DNA from: Lachnospiraceae bacterium
GTDB taxonomy: Bacteria; Bacillota; Clostridia; Lachnospirales; Lachnospiraceae
Direction: 5' to 3'
Length of the DNA stretch: 64,000 bases
Assembly: GCA_021442455.1 (NCBI GenBank)
Contig: JABUSY010000034.1
Coordinates: 1 to 64,000, forward strand
The notes below the pieces were generated by a model. That model saw only the letters and a program-made list of their open reading frames with translations. It searched no databases and had not been told where the DNA came from. Positions 21,534 through 31,652 of the stretch are shown here, piece by piece. How positions within the stretch are numbered: position 1 is the first letter of the stretch; every line of letters begins with the position of its first letter. A program made the translations under genes and the position numbers.

Positions 21534-22757
21534 ATGAAAATTTATGATGAACTGGTTGCTCGTGGCTTGATTGCCCAGGTAACAAATGAAAAGGAAATTC
21601 GTGATCTGGTTGACAATGGAAAAGCTGTTTTTTATATAGGTTTTGATCCTACGGCAGACAGCCTTCATGTGGGACATTTTATGGCCCTCTGTTTAATGAA
21701 ACGCCTTCAGATGGCAAAAAATCAACCAATTGCACTTTTGGGCGGAGGAACCGGCATGATTGGAGATCCTTCTGGCAGATCTAATATTCGTCAGATGATG
21801 ACATTAGAGACCATTCAGCATAACTGTGACTGCCTTAAGCAACAGATGGGTCGTTTTATCGACTTTTCTGATAATCAAGCGCTGATGGTGAATAATTCGG
21901 AATGGTTGTTGGATCTGAATTATATTGAATTTATTCGTGAAATCGGTCCTCATTTCTCAGTAAACCAGATGCTAAGAGCTGAGTGTTATAAGCAGAGAAT
22001 GGAAAAAGGATTGAGTTTTCTGGAATTTAACTATATGCTGATGCAGAGTTATGATTTCTATGAGCTATTTCAGCGCTATAACTGCAACATGCAATTCGGC
22101 GGAGACGATCAGTGGAGTAATATGCTAGGCGGCACCGATCTGATTCGAAGAAAGTTGCATAAAGATGCTTATGCTATGACGATTAACCTGTTGCTAAATT
22201 CTAATGGGGAAAAAATGGGCAAGACTCAGTCAGGAGTGGTCTGGCTAGATCCTGACAAAACCACGCCTTTTGAATTTTATCAATACTGGCGAAATATTGG
22301 GGATGCAGATGTTCTCAAATGTTTGCGGATGCTGACCTTTCTTCCAATTGAACAAATCAATGAAATGGATCAGTGGCATGGAAGCCAGTTGAACCAAGCA
22401 AAAAAAATTCTGGCTTACGAGCTGACTGGGATGGTTCATGGGGAAGAGGTAGCAAAAAAAATGGAGGCAGACGCCAAAGTTCTCTTTACTGGAGGCAGTG
22501 AAGTCACTCATATGCCAACTATAGAGCTGGAAGAAACAGACTTCGAAGAAGGAGCGATTGATTTAATTACACTGTTGGTAAAAGCTAAAATAGCAGGAAC
22601 TCGTTCAGAAGCTAGGAGGTCGATAGAACAAGGTGGTGTGTCTATTAATGGAAAAAAAATCGAAGATATCCACTATTTGGTGAAGAAAGAATCTATCGGT
22701 AGTATTGGAATCCTGCTAAGAAAAGGGAAAAAGAACTTTAAAAAAATTTGTATCTAA
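21534..22757 (+). CDS. tyrS: Tyrosyl-tRNA synthetase
   Basis: Class I aminoacyl-tRNA synthetase charging tRNA-Tyr. The HIGH-type motif is in DPTADSLHVGHFMAL (about residues 39-53), tyrosine-pocket residues are in FLEFNYMLMQSYDFYELF, and GGDDQWSNMLGG is conserved. The KMSKS-type loop reads KMGKTQSG near residue 227. The C-terminal S4 RNA-binding domain spans roughly residues 340-405 (AKIAGTRSEARRSIEQGGVS). The 407-residue length is standard. AGGAGGA precedes the ATG. No T-box leader is detected, so the usual tRNA-Tyr feedback is probably absent. Confidence 0.96.
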   Translation: MKIYDELVARGLIAQVTNEKEIRDLVDNGKAVFYIGFDPTADSLHVGHFMALCLMKRLQMAKNQPIALLGGGTGMIGDPSGRSNIRQMMTLETIQHNCDCLKQQMGRFIDFSDNQALMVNNSEWLLDLNYIEFIREIGPHFSVNQMLRAECYKQRMEKGLSFLEFNYMLMQSYDFYELFQRYNCNMQFGGDDQWSNMLGGTDLIRRKLHKDAYAMTINLLLNSNGEKMGKTQSGVVWLDPDKTTPFEFYQYWRNIGDADVLKCLRMLTFLPIEQINEMDQWHGSQLNQAKKILAYELTGMVHGEEVAKKMEADAKVLFTGGSEVTHMPTIELEETDFEEGAIDLITLLVKAKIAGTRSEARRSIEQGGVSINGKKIEDIHYLVKKESIGSIGILLRKGKKNFKKICI

Positions 22758-22776
22758 TAACCAATTGTGCTATTAT
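22748..22776 (+). promoter_or_regulatory. Candidate sigma-A promoter for alaS
   Basis: TTGTAT (22748-22753), a 17-base spacer and TATTAT (22771-22776) straddle the tyrS stop codon and precede alaS by about 80 bases. Confidence 0.5.
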
Positions 22777-22853
22777 GTAGGAACAGCATGAACTCTTCCT
22801 ACGTGCCTAAAAAAATTGCTTGTTCATGGTTATTGTTTTTGGGAGGAAATGTC

Positions 22854-25520
22854 ATGAAAAAATATGGCGTAAATGAATTACGGAAAATGTTCCTAGAATT
22901 TTTTGAGAGCAAGGAGCATTTAATATTGAAAAGTTTTTCATTGGTTCCACAGAATGATAACAGCCTGCTTCTGATTAATTCCGGCATGGCGCCGTTAAAG
23001 CCCTATTTTACTGGAGCTGAACTACCACCCAGGAAGAGAGTAACTACTTGTCAGAAGTGTATTCGTACGGGTGATCTTGAGAATGTCGGCAAGACGGCTC
23101 GACATGGAACATTTTTCGAGATGTTAGGTAATTTTTCTTTCGGAGACTATTTTAAACAGGATTCTATCCGATGGTCTTGGGAATTCCTTACAAAGGTCGT
23201 AGGCCTGGACTCGGAACGTCTATATCCATCCGTTTATCTGGAAGATGATGAATCCTTTAAGATCTGGAGAGAGGAGATAGATGTAGCACCGGAACGGATT
23301 TTTAAATTTGGTAAAGAAGATAACTTTTGGGAACATGGAAGTGGCCCCTGTGGCTCTTGTTCGGAGATCTATTATGACAGAGGAGAAAAATATGGCTGTG
23401 GACAGCCTGGATGCACCGTAGGATGTAAATGCGACCGCTATATGGAAATTTGGAATAACGTATTTACGCAGTTCGACAATGACGGAGAAGGACATTATAC
23501 GGAACTGAAACAGAAGAATATTGATACAGGAATGGGACTGGAGCGTCTAGCTGTTATCGTACAGGACGTAGATTCCATATTTGATGTGAACACTATTCAG
23601 ACGTTGAGAAACCAAGTCTGTGAAATGGCTGGCTTGGAATATCGGCACGATCATGAAAGTGACGTTTCCATACGGCTGATTAGCGATCATATACGTTCTA
23701 CTACCTTCATGCTTTCAGACGGTATTATGCCTACCAATGAAGGAAGGGGTTATGTGCTGCGTCGTTTGATTCGTCGTGCTACCAGACATGGAAGACTGCT
23801 TGGTATCAGCCATCTGTTCCTTGCAGAATTAGCTGGAGCATTCATTGAAGAAAGCAAAGATGCTTATCCTGAGCTGGAAGATAAAAAAGATTTTATTTTC
23901 AATTTATTCGATAATGAGGAAAAACAGTTTAACAAAACTATTGACCAAGGGCTTTTGCTTCTCAGTGATATGGAGCGAAAAATGAATGAAAATGGGGGGA
24001 AATGCCTATCTGGAGAGTACGCGTTTAAACTATATGACACTTATGGTTTTCCTGTGGATTTGACGAAAGAGATCTTGAAGGAAAAAAGCTATGACATTGA
24101 CGAAGCAGGTTTTAAAGCATGTATGAAGGAGCAGCAGGAACGAGCTAGAAAAGCTAGAGAAACAATGAACTATATGGGTGCGGAGGAAACGGTCTATGAT
24201 AAAATAGATCCCTCTGTGACGACGGATTTCATTGGATATGACTGTCTGGAAGGTACCTCAAAGATCATCGTTCTTACCAGCGAGACAGAGCTCAGGGACT
24301 CGCTGATGGAGGGTGAAAGAGGCACGATTATTGTTGGGAAGACGCCTTTTTATGCTACCATGGGTGGAGAACAGGGAGATTTCGGAGAAATTGAAACAGC
24401 TAATGGTGTATTTGCAGTGGAAGATACTATAAAGCTCCGAGGCGGAAAATACGGCCATGTGGGAAGAATGAAATTCGGAATGATCTCCAAAGGTGAGCAG
24501 TCTCTGCTCAAAGTAAATCAGCCATCCAGAAAAAATACAGCAAAGAATCATAGCGCCACACATCTTCTTCAAAAGGCTCTTAAGATTGTTCTGGGAGGGC
24601 ATGTAGAACAGAAGGGATCTCTAGTAGCGCCGAATAGGCTCCGTTTTGATTTTTCACACTTTCAGGCAATGACAAAGGAAGAATTGCAGGCGACTGAAGA
24701 TTTAGTGAATCAGAAAATTGCCGAACAGCTTCCGGTTCATATGGATATCATGTCTTATGATGAAGCCAAGCAGACAGATGCCATAATGCTTTTTGAAAAA
24801 AAATACGGTAATGAAGTTCGTGTAGTTTCCATGGGCGATTTTTCAAAAGAACTGTGCGGAGGAAATCATGTACGCAATACTGGCGATGTAATGTTGTTTA
24901 AAATTATTTCAGAATCCGGGAAAGCTGCTGGCATACGAAGGATTGAAGCTCTCACAGGCCATGGCGTTATCGAATATTATCAAAGAGAAGAAGATCAGCT
25001 TTATAAGGCAGTCAAAGCGCTAAAATCCTCTCCAGAAGACCTGTTATATAAAATTGAACACCTTCAAGCTGAATTAAAGTCATTGCATAGTGAAAATGAA
25101 TCTCTGAAGAGTAAAATAGTTTCAAAATTAATAGATGATATGATGGCGAATGTGACTGATATAAAGGGCATTCATTTGCTGGCTGCTGTGGTTCCAAATG
25201 TAGATATGAATAGTCTTTGTGATTTAGGAGATCAGCTAAAGGCAAGGCTAGGAGAGGGTGTAATTGTTTTGTTTTCCTTTAAAGAGGAAAAAGTGAATCT
25301 GATGGCAATGGTCACAGAAGAGGCTCAAAAAGCGGGAGCTCATGCAGGAAATCTTGTAAAAGTGGTAGCCGAAGTTTTAGGTGGTAGAGGAGGTGGACGT
25401 CCGAGTATGGCCCAAGCAGGTGGCAAAAATCCAACTAAGATCTCAGTAGCAGTTAAGAAAATTCCAGAGATACTTTCTGCACAGCTTCAGATATGTAAAG
25501 AAAAGATAAAAATCAGTTGA
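22854..25520 (+). CDS. alaS: Alanyl-tRNA synthetase
   Basis: Class II synthetase charging tRNA-Ala, with editing. The catalytic domain begins MKKYGVNELRKMFLEFFESK and contains motif 2 (TARHGTFFEMLGNFSFGDYF). The editing domain zinc ligands are in NHSATHLL near residue 565 and CGGNHVRNTG near residue 667. The DHHA1 domain closes the C-terminus, with GGRGGGRPSMAQAGG near residue 845. I place the start at ATG 22854 because GGGAGGAAA lies just before it; this gives 888 residues (usual about 875-880). The longer frame from 22767 adds 29 unrelated residues. Confidence 0.96.
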   Translation: MKKYGVNELRKMFLEFFESKEHLILKSFSLVPQNDNSLLLINSGMAPLKPYFTGAELPPRKRVTTCQKCIRTGDLENVGKTARHGTFFEMLGNFSFGDYFKQDSIRWSWEFLTKVVGLDSERLYPSVYLEDDESFKIWREEIDVAPERIFKFGKEDNFWEHGSGPCGSCSEIYYDRGEKYGCGQPGCTVGCKCDRYMEIWNNVFTQFDNDGEGHYTELKQKNIDTGMGLERLAVIVQDVDSIFDVNTIQTLRNQVCEMAGLEYRHDHESDVSIRLISDHIRSTTFMLSDGIMPTNEGRGYVLRRLIRRATRHGRLLGISHLFLAELAGAFIEESKDAYPELEDKKDFIFNLFDNEEKQFNKTIDQGLLLLSDMERKMNENGGKCLSGEYAFKLYDTYGFPVDLTKEILKEKSYDIDEAGFKACMKEQQERARKARETMNYMGAEETVYDKIDPSVTTDFIGYDCLEGTSKIIVLTSETELRDSLMEGERGTIIVGKTPFYATMGGEQGDFGEIETANGVFAVEDTIKLRGGKYGHVGRMKFGMISKGEQSLLKVNQPSRKNTAKNHSATHLLQKALKIVLGGHVEQKGSLVAPNRLRFDFSHFQAMTKEELQATEDLVNQKIAEQLPVHMDIMSYDEAKQTDAIMLFEKKYGNEVRVVSMGDFSKELCGGNHVRNTGDVMLFKIISESGKAAGIRRIEALTGHGVIEYYQREEDQLYKAVKALKSSPEDLLYKIEHLQAELKSLHSENESLKSKIVSKLIDDMMANVTDIKGIHLLAAVVPNVDMNSLCDLGDQLKARLGEGVIVLFSFKEEKVNLMAMVTEEAQKAGAHAGNLVKVVAEVLGGRGGGRPSMAQAGGKNPTKISVAVKKIPEILSAQLQICKEKIKIS

Positions 25521-25544
25521 CATATCGAAAAAATCTGTTATAAT
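25517..25544 (+). promoter_or_regulatory. Sigma-A promoter for rpsU, overlapping the alaS stop
   Basis: TTGACA (25517-25522), a 16-base spacer and a perfect TATAAT (25539-25544). The -35 box includes the alaS stop codon. It is one of the best promoter matches in the window, as expected for a ribosomal protein gene. Confidence 0.8.
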
Positions 25545-25621
25545 CATGATAGTGCAAAAAGATATCCGGACAGTTGTATTGAAGCACAATCTGCAACTGG
25601 AGGGAGGTTGGGTGTGAGTAA

Positions 25622-25798
25622 ATGTCAAATGTGATTGTAAAAGAAAATGAGACGTTGGATAGTGCTTTACGAAGATTTAAACGAAGTTGTGCAAAAGCCG
25701 GTATTCAGCAGGAAATTCGGAAAAGAGAGCATTATGAGAAACCAAGTGTTCGTCGTAAGAAGAAATCTGAAGCAGCTAGAAAACGTAAATACAATTAA
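25622..25798 (+). CDS. rpsU: Ribosomal protein bS21
   Basis: Small basic 30S subunit protein of 58 residues, beginning [20 protein letters not shown] and ending in the lysine/arginine-rich tail [13 protein letters not shown]. Both features are typical of S21, including the [20 protein letters not shown] core. The start is ATG 25622, with GGGAGG about 13 bases upstream. The gene is monocistronic: a strong promoter lies ahead and a terminator begins nine bases after the stop. Confidence 0.96.
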   Translation: MSNVIVKENETLDSALRRFKRSCAKAGIQQEIRKREHYEKPSVRRKKKSEAARKRKYN

Positions 25799-25806
25799 GT
25801 GCACTT

Positions 25807-25838
25807 AAAAAGCCTTGATATTTATCAGGGCTTTTTTA
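25807..25838 (+). terminator. Rho-independent terminator of rpsU
   Basis: AAAAAGCCTTGAT (25807-25819) pairs with ATCAGGGCTTTTT (from 25824), with one G-T pair, and ends in a T-run. The symmetric A and T flanks would also allow termination from the opposite strand. Confidence 0.88.
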
Positions 25839-25888
25839 TATAATTATAATAAGTAGTAGTTAAGATTGTGAGTAGGGAATAATTACAG

Positions 25889-27433
25889 ATGGGAATATTC
25901 AAGAAAATACTGAGATTTTTTTCTAATCGGATTACCTTAATTGTTTTTGCGATGGAATTTCAGTTTCTATGGTACTTGTTTTTGTTTTTCTTTATTACAA
26001 GAAGCAGTATGTTTTTTTATGTTACCATGTGGGTAATTGCTTTTATCACCGTTCTGTGGCTAATTAACCGTAGGATCAATCCGAGTTATAAGCTAATTTG
26101 GACAATTTTGATTCTGGCCATGCCAGTTGTCGGTTTGATTTTTTATCATATCATGAGCAAGTCCAGAGTGGCAAAAAAGTTTCAGAAAGAGCTGACAAAG
26201 GTAAAACAAGAAAACAGAAAATTATTGCGTGAAAGTCCGAAGATTCGGGAAAAGCTCCGAGAGTTAGATAGGGGCATAGCTAATCAGTCCTGGTATTTAA
26301 CCGATACAGTGTCTATGCCTTGTTATCAAAATACTGTGACGAAGTATTTTTCCGTAGGCGAAGACTGGTTTGCAAAATATGTAAAAGAGCTGAAGAAGGC
26401 AGAGCATTATATATTTATGGAATATTTTATTGTGGCGGAAGGCTATATGTGGGAAACGGTCCTGGACATTCTGAAGGAAAAGGTAAAGCAGGGTGTGGAT
26501 GTCCGTTTAATCTATGACGGCATAGGCTGTCTGACTACACTGTCTGCCAAATATTGCAAAAAGCTTCAAGCTTATGGAATTAAATGTGCTGCTTTCAACT
26601 CCTTTCGTCCGTTTTTAAATATTATGCTTAATAATCGAGATCATCGAAAAATCACTCTTATTGACGGACATACGGCTTTTAATGGGGGAATAAATTTGGC
26701 AGATGAGTATATCAACCAGAGATCAAGGTTTGGTCACTGGAAAGATTCAGGCATTTATATCCATGGCGAAGCCGTTTGGAATATGATTGCTCTGTTTTTG
26801 GAGATGTGGTCGTTTATCCTGAAGACTTCCTGTAATTTTGAAAAGTATCGTCTCAGGCAATATTCTGAAGAATTTTTCGAAAGCGATGGTTTTGTCCAGC
26901 CTTATGGTGATTCGCCCTTGGATGATGAAGCAGTAGGGGAAAATGTATACAGGAACTTGATCAGTAATGCAAAGAAGTATGCATATATTTTTACTCCCTA
27001 TTTGGTTTTGGATAATGAAATGATGACGGAGTTGTGCAACGCTGCCAAAAGAGGTGTAGACGTACGAATTGTAACACCTGGCATACCTGATAAAAAAATT
27101 GTTTTTCTTCTAACACAGTCCTATTATCAGCAACTTTTGGAATCGGGAGTCAAAATTTATGAATATACACCAGGATTTATTCATTCCAAAAGCTGTGTCT
27201 GTGATGATGAAGCAGCGGTTGTCAGTACGATCAACCTGGACTATAGGAGCCTGTATCTTCACTTTGAATGCGGTATCTGGCTCTACCAGACAAAATCTGT
27301 AATGGAAATAAAAAAAGATGCTTTGAATACATTCAAAATTTCCAGAGAAATCGATCTGTCTTTTTGTAAAAAGAGGCATTTGTTTATCCGGGTCTTTCAG
27401 AGTGTTTTGAGAGCGATCGCACCGATTTTGTGA
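25889..27433 (+). CDS. cls: Cardiolipin synthase
   Basis: Membrane-bound phospholipase D superfamily enzyme that condenses two phosphatidylglycerols into cardiolipin. Two hydrophobic segments at the N-terminus (about residues 12-60 and 70-90) anchor it. Two HKD motifs follow: HRKITLIDG with downstream GGINLADEY near residue 252, and HSKSCVCDD with downstream STINLDYRSL near residue 432. The 514-residue length is typical of clostridial Cls. With pgsA in the same window, anionic phospholipid synthesis appears intact. The ribosome-binding site is weak. A decayed region begins directly after the stop. Confidence 0.93.
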   Translation: MGIFKKILRFFSNRITLIVFAMEFQFLWYLFLFFFITRSSMFFYVTMWVIAFITVLWLINRRINPSYKLIWTILILAMPVVGLIFYHIMSKSRVAKKFQKELTKVKQENRKLLRESPKIREKLRELDRGIANQSWYLTDTVSMPCYQNTVTKYFSVGEDWFAKYVKELKKAEHYIFMEYFIVAEGYMWETVLDILKEKVKQGVDVRLIYDGIGCLTTLSAKYCKKLQAYGIKCAAFNSFRPFLNIMLNNRDHRKITLIDGHTAFNGGINLADEYINQRSRFGHWKDSGIYIHGEAVWNMIALFLEMWSFILKTSCNFEKYRLRQYSEEFFESDGFVQPYGDSPLDDEAVGENVYRNLISNAKKYAYIFTPYLVLDNEMMTELCNAAKRGVDVRIVTPGIPDKKIVFLLTQSYYQQLLESGVKIYEYTPGFIHSKSCVCDDEAAVVSTINLDYRSLYLHFECGIWLYQTKSVMEIKKDALNTFKISREIDLSFCKKRHLFIRVFQSVLRAIAPIL

Positions 27434-28979
27434 TATGGATGAATACCTTGGGCTATGGTTATTAGGTTAGGTAATGATGACAACTAAGTTTGATGGTTGC
27501 TGTAGGTTTGAAAAATTTAGCCAGACATTATATTCTAGCTAAAGATGTGTCTCTGATATCTCAGTAGTTAGTGGTACATTTTTCCTTAGATTTTTCATTA
27601 TTCTTCTGTCTTGATGTAGGATATTACCTATATGATAGTTTAAGGAATGACGCATTTTACAATCTTCAATATGAATCAGCTGATAAAAAGTTATAAAAGC
27701 TGCGAGGATTTTTAATATAGAAGAAAGATAAGTATGGGCCAATACTGTGTCAGCGTCTGCGGTACACAAGTGACACAAAGGAAGAGAAACATCCTGACTG
27801 TTGTGGTCATAGGGGTGTATCGGATTATAAGACACAAGTTGAGTTTTATGAAGGCCATCATCCTACTGATGAATTACAGATTTTGTAGCTGTATTCTCTA
27901 ATGAGGATGAAAAACAAAAAATTCAATTAAATAAAGAGATGCAGGTTGATTATGCAAAAAAAATCTGATATCTAGAGATTGGATGGAGGGATCCTGTTAC
28001 ATAATACAGAGCTGCTAGAAATCTTTGTGCAGTTTATAGTGCTGTCGAAAAATGGTGAGAAGGTTGAATTTGGATAGTCTGTTGAATTGGAAGAGGATTG
28101 GCAGTGTGGTCATTTTGTATCAAGAGAATATAGAATTGTTCGGAAGATATTAATTATGTAAATCTGCTTTGGCAGCAAGACTTTTACATTGGAAATATGG
28201 ATTTTCCAGTGAAAAAGAAAACTTTTGTGAAGAATGTTACACCTGGCTGAAGAAAGATACTCTGCTGTTCGTTTTGTTAACCGATCTTGATAATGTGACG
28301 ATCGGTCTGGAACATCGAGATTTGCTGGCTCTTGTAGAAAAAGCAAAGTTTGATATGTACTTTTTTCTATAGAGACAATATGGTCATCGAAAAATTCGGA
28401 TGCTCGGTAGATTCGGAAAGAACTTTGATGATTCAGCTTGCGGAACATTATCCTGTATATTATACTGCAATATTGAATCAAAATATTATATCCGAAGATA
28501 TACCCTGGTATATTTATAAAAGGAAGGAGTGATAGTTTTAGAAAATAATTAATCTATGTTTCATAAAGAAAAATCTAACAGCAGTGATCTACGTATACAA
28601 TATGGAAAGTCACTATGATGACTGATTTGAGTTGAGAAAGCTTTCGATTAAAGCGGTCAATCAGGTTACTAAGGATTTAGAGCAAGTGACAATATTACTG
28701 CTTCATAATTTGGCACAAATGGATATGTATTTTTGCTGAATGGTAGATGTATTTTTCTATGGCAATTATTATGGAGGAGTCATTCTCCTGGGAAAACATT
28801 AAAATCTGGCAAATTCAGATTTATAACTGTTTTCCCAAATATTCATGATTGGTTCCAATACGATAGGAGGTCGGTGATTATTAGTAGATGGATGAGAAAA
28901 TATACGCTGTTTCTGAAAATTTGCAATCTCTGCGGATTAGTGGTTGTGTTGGATATAAAGTATTGTGAATGTAGAAGCT
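27434..28979. other. Eroded region upstream of pseudo-scpA
   Basis: About 1.5 kb, probably one or two dead genes on the + strand. Long protein-like frames survive around 28169-28530, where DLDNVTIGLEHRDLLALVEK is followed after a frameshift by YRDNMVIEKFGCSVDSERTL and further residues to 28530. Another runs at 28733-28990. I could not assign a family. A dead membrane protease or carboxypeptidase would fit the usual scpA neighbourhood, but that is inference from context only. Confidence 0.4.
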
Positions 28980-29720
28980 ATGGCGATGTATAAAGTTTTC
29001 GGTGTTCAAAGGATTTTTGAATCTCCTTCTGCAATTGATCAGAAAAAATAAGCGAGATATTTTAATATCCTGATTGTGGAAATTCGAAATCAGTATCTGG
29101 AATCTATCAGGGTAGATAGCTCATGAGGATATGGATATGAACAGCGAATTCATGGTAATGGCTAGCGATACTGATTAACATTAAATGCCTAATCCTTCTG
29201 TCCATGCCATGAAGAAGTGACAAAGTGAATCAATCAAGAGGAAGGAAATTGGAATGAGCTAGTTATGTAGTTTTTGGAATACACTAAAATATAACTATAT
29301 GTTTTATGAATTGAGAAAACTGATGACAAAAGTTGAAAAATTTTTTACAGGAAGCAGAGCTTTCCAAAAAGCGTTGCTGGGTTATAGAGCGCCGTTAGAG
29401 ACCTTTAGCAAATGTTGTTAGATATATGTTCCATGGATAAGCTGCAGCTCTTCTAGTTGGTGCTGTGTTGCCAGAAGAAGATAAATTCAGGAATATCGAT
29501 GAAGAGGAAGTGTCTCTTTCAAAGAAAAAAACTATGTAGTAAGAAAAAAACATTTTTTTGGAATTGCTGGATAAAAAATCAAGAAAGCCAAAGACCGTCG
29601 TGAGATTTTTAGCGGTTTTGGAGCTGATAAAGACGGGGAAAATTTGGATGTTGTAGGAAGAAATTTTTGCAGATATATTAATTATATCTATGAAAGATGA
29701 GGATACAGTAAAAAAAAGAG
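28980..29720 (+). pseudogene. scpA: Pseudogene of segregation and condensation protein A (ScpA, SMC kleisin)
   Basis: ScpA bridges the SMC heads in the bacterial condensin. The remnant follows the family from end to end but is broken by frameshifts and stops. Starting at ATG 28980 it reads MAMYKVFGVQRIFE and then a TAA; from 29061 it reads FNILIVEIRNQYLESIR, matching the ScpA N-terminal IVEIT-NQYLEYI block. EDMDMNSEFMVMAS follows near 29130. YELRKLMTKVEKFF and YRAPLE appear near 29310-29400, EEEVSLS near 29495, and LLDKKSRKPKTVVRFLAVLE at 29564-29623 runs into an in-frame TAG before EEIFADILIISM. No intact scpA is elsewhere in the window. Confidence 0.85.
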
Positions 29721-29739
29721 AAGTGTAAGGAAGAGGTAA

Positions 29740-30200
29740 ATGAAACAAGTGAAAAAGTTTGGAAGATGCTCTAGAATCAATTTTATTTTTCATGGAAAAA
29801 TTTGTGGAGATAACCAAAATTTCTGCAGCCATCAGAAAAGATTCGAAGAAAAACAGAGAAATATTGAAACTAATGAAGGAGTGCTGTAACAAGGAAAACA
29901 GAGAGAGCGGTTTCAACTCTGTATAAAGCAGGAGTATTATGATGACCTGATCTCCATAGTCCAGAAGTTTAAGGAATGAAGAAGGATTGATAAGTATCAT
30001 GCTAGAAATTTTTCCGATCATCACATATAAGTAATCGGTTAGAAAGACTGAGATTAAAAAAATCAAGAGTGAGAAATTTGCCTACGAGATCAATCGATTG
30101 ATAGAATATAACTTAGCGCGGGAGCTTGGGCGAATGAACGTCAGCGGAGGATCGATTTTATTATGGAGAGTTAGAAAAATTGAGTGGAAGAAGCTTTAAC
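29740..30200 (+). pseudogene. scpB: Pseudogene of segregation and condensation protein B (ScpB)
   Basis: Directly follows pseudo-scpA, as in the usual scpAB operon. Frame fragments in order: EDALESILFFMEKFVEITKI (from about 29761) and SAAIRKDSKKNREILKLMKE, matching the first winged-helix domain. A stop and frameshifts follow; then EYYDDLISIV near 29925, and INRLIEYNLARELGRMNVSG at 30091-30150, which aligns with the conserved NKLIEFGLVEELGRLDAPG segment of the second winged helix. At least two frameshifts and several stops rule out a normal product. The opposite-strand 223-codon open frame here is a chance shadow. Confidence 0.85.
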
Positions 30201-31652
30201 CTCATGTTCATATATTTTATAAATTGTGAATTTGATTTGAGCAATTTGAGCGTTTATATTATCTTCCTGGAAATCCCTTGCGATTCATACTCTATGCTCA
30301 CTGTGGGCAACGCTTAGATATTTAAATCAGACATGAAGTTTGACGGAGTGCGGAACCAGCATATGCTGCTCCGTGAAGCAAAAAATTTACTGAATAACCG
30401 ATAGTAGAATTTTATTAAAAAAGGATTGAACCTTTTTACACAACTGATTATCACTCTTTGACGCTTTATTGCAGCGCTGAATGTCTCAGTAAATTCAATG
30501 TGGTTATTGCAAACTTTCAAGAGTCATCAATTAATTTTTTTCTGGGTGGGGGGGTGACGATGTTGGCTATGGCATGATATATTCAAAATTCATCAGCACT
30601 AAATCAGGCTAATAGATGCCTATATCATTAGTTTTTAAGTGTGCAAAAACTCCTGTGTCGCCTGCACTGCTTGAATGTTGATATGATATTCAGAAAACAA
30701 TCTGTGTATTTTAAAGTGCCAGATAAGAGCCTAGTATCCATATTCATGAAGAAACAGTTTAAGAAAAAAAGTAACACTGAAATTTAAACAATTTTCTTTT
30801 TCCTATCAAGGAGCGATTGGCAAATATCAGTTTTTAAGAAGTAACGCTGTCAGTTAGACAAAACGACTGCTTATCTGTTAATACTTGTACAAAGGAACTG
30901 GTACAGAAAGACATGAATAATCTGATGAAGAAAATGAATAAACTTATAGTCGTCAATCAGAGATAGGAGAATATGGATCCTGTTTATGAAAGAAGGGAAT
31001 ATCATGAAACAAGGCGCTGACGTTCCATGACACCTTGATGAAATCAGGAAGTTTTTGTCTCGAACTTTATTGCAGGCATTTTAAAAATTATCTATTTATT
31101 CGCAAAAAAGTTTAAGCTACAAAATTATTTCCTTTCTTGTCTTTTTATAGTATACTTACTTGAAATTAGCGCTCCATTTAAAAACATAAAATTTAGAAAA
31201 TAGATAAAATAAAATTATAATAAAGAAATTACTGGTAGTACAGTCCAGAGGAGCCGATAGCAGTGATTGATGTTACACTGTCTAAAATGGTACAGTGTAC
31301 GTAGAATTCGGATTAAGTGAGTAGAAGTTCTTGAAACACTAACAAACGCGATCAGTACTTCATACTATGAATACATTAGTTTAATACAATATATTTATCT
31401 GTATTAAGAAAATCTGGCAAAGTATTAACAATGAATTGATGGTATAGATCATTTTTCAGGTTTTGGTATGCCTACTAAGTAAATTTTACGAATAAGATAA
31501 TACAATATGATTGAATTGATAGAAAATATTAAAAACAGTTAAAAAAATTAGTAAAAGATGTTATGATATAGGTGGTTTATTTTTCTAACAATCGGTGTAA
31601 GAAAACAGAATTTTCTGTTCTAAATTTATAAATAGGTAATGGAGGTTAAAAA
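30201..31652. other. Eroded spacer between pseudo-scpB and the decarboxylase operon
   Basis: About 1.45 kb without any readable gene or family match. It contains a seven-G run at 30548-30554. A TATGAT box at 31562-31567 is a possible -10 for the downstream operon, but no good -35 accompanies it. Confidence 0.4.

Noticed and set aside
29395..30066. 223-codon minus-strand open frame
   Set aside because: It has no ribosome-binding site or family signature. The + strand of the same DNA carries the ScpA and ScpB remnants, so this is a chance shadow of low-complexity decayed coding sequence.
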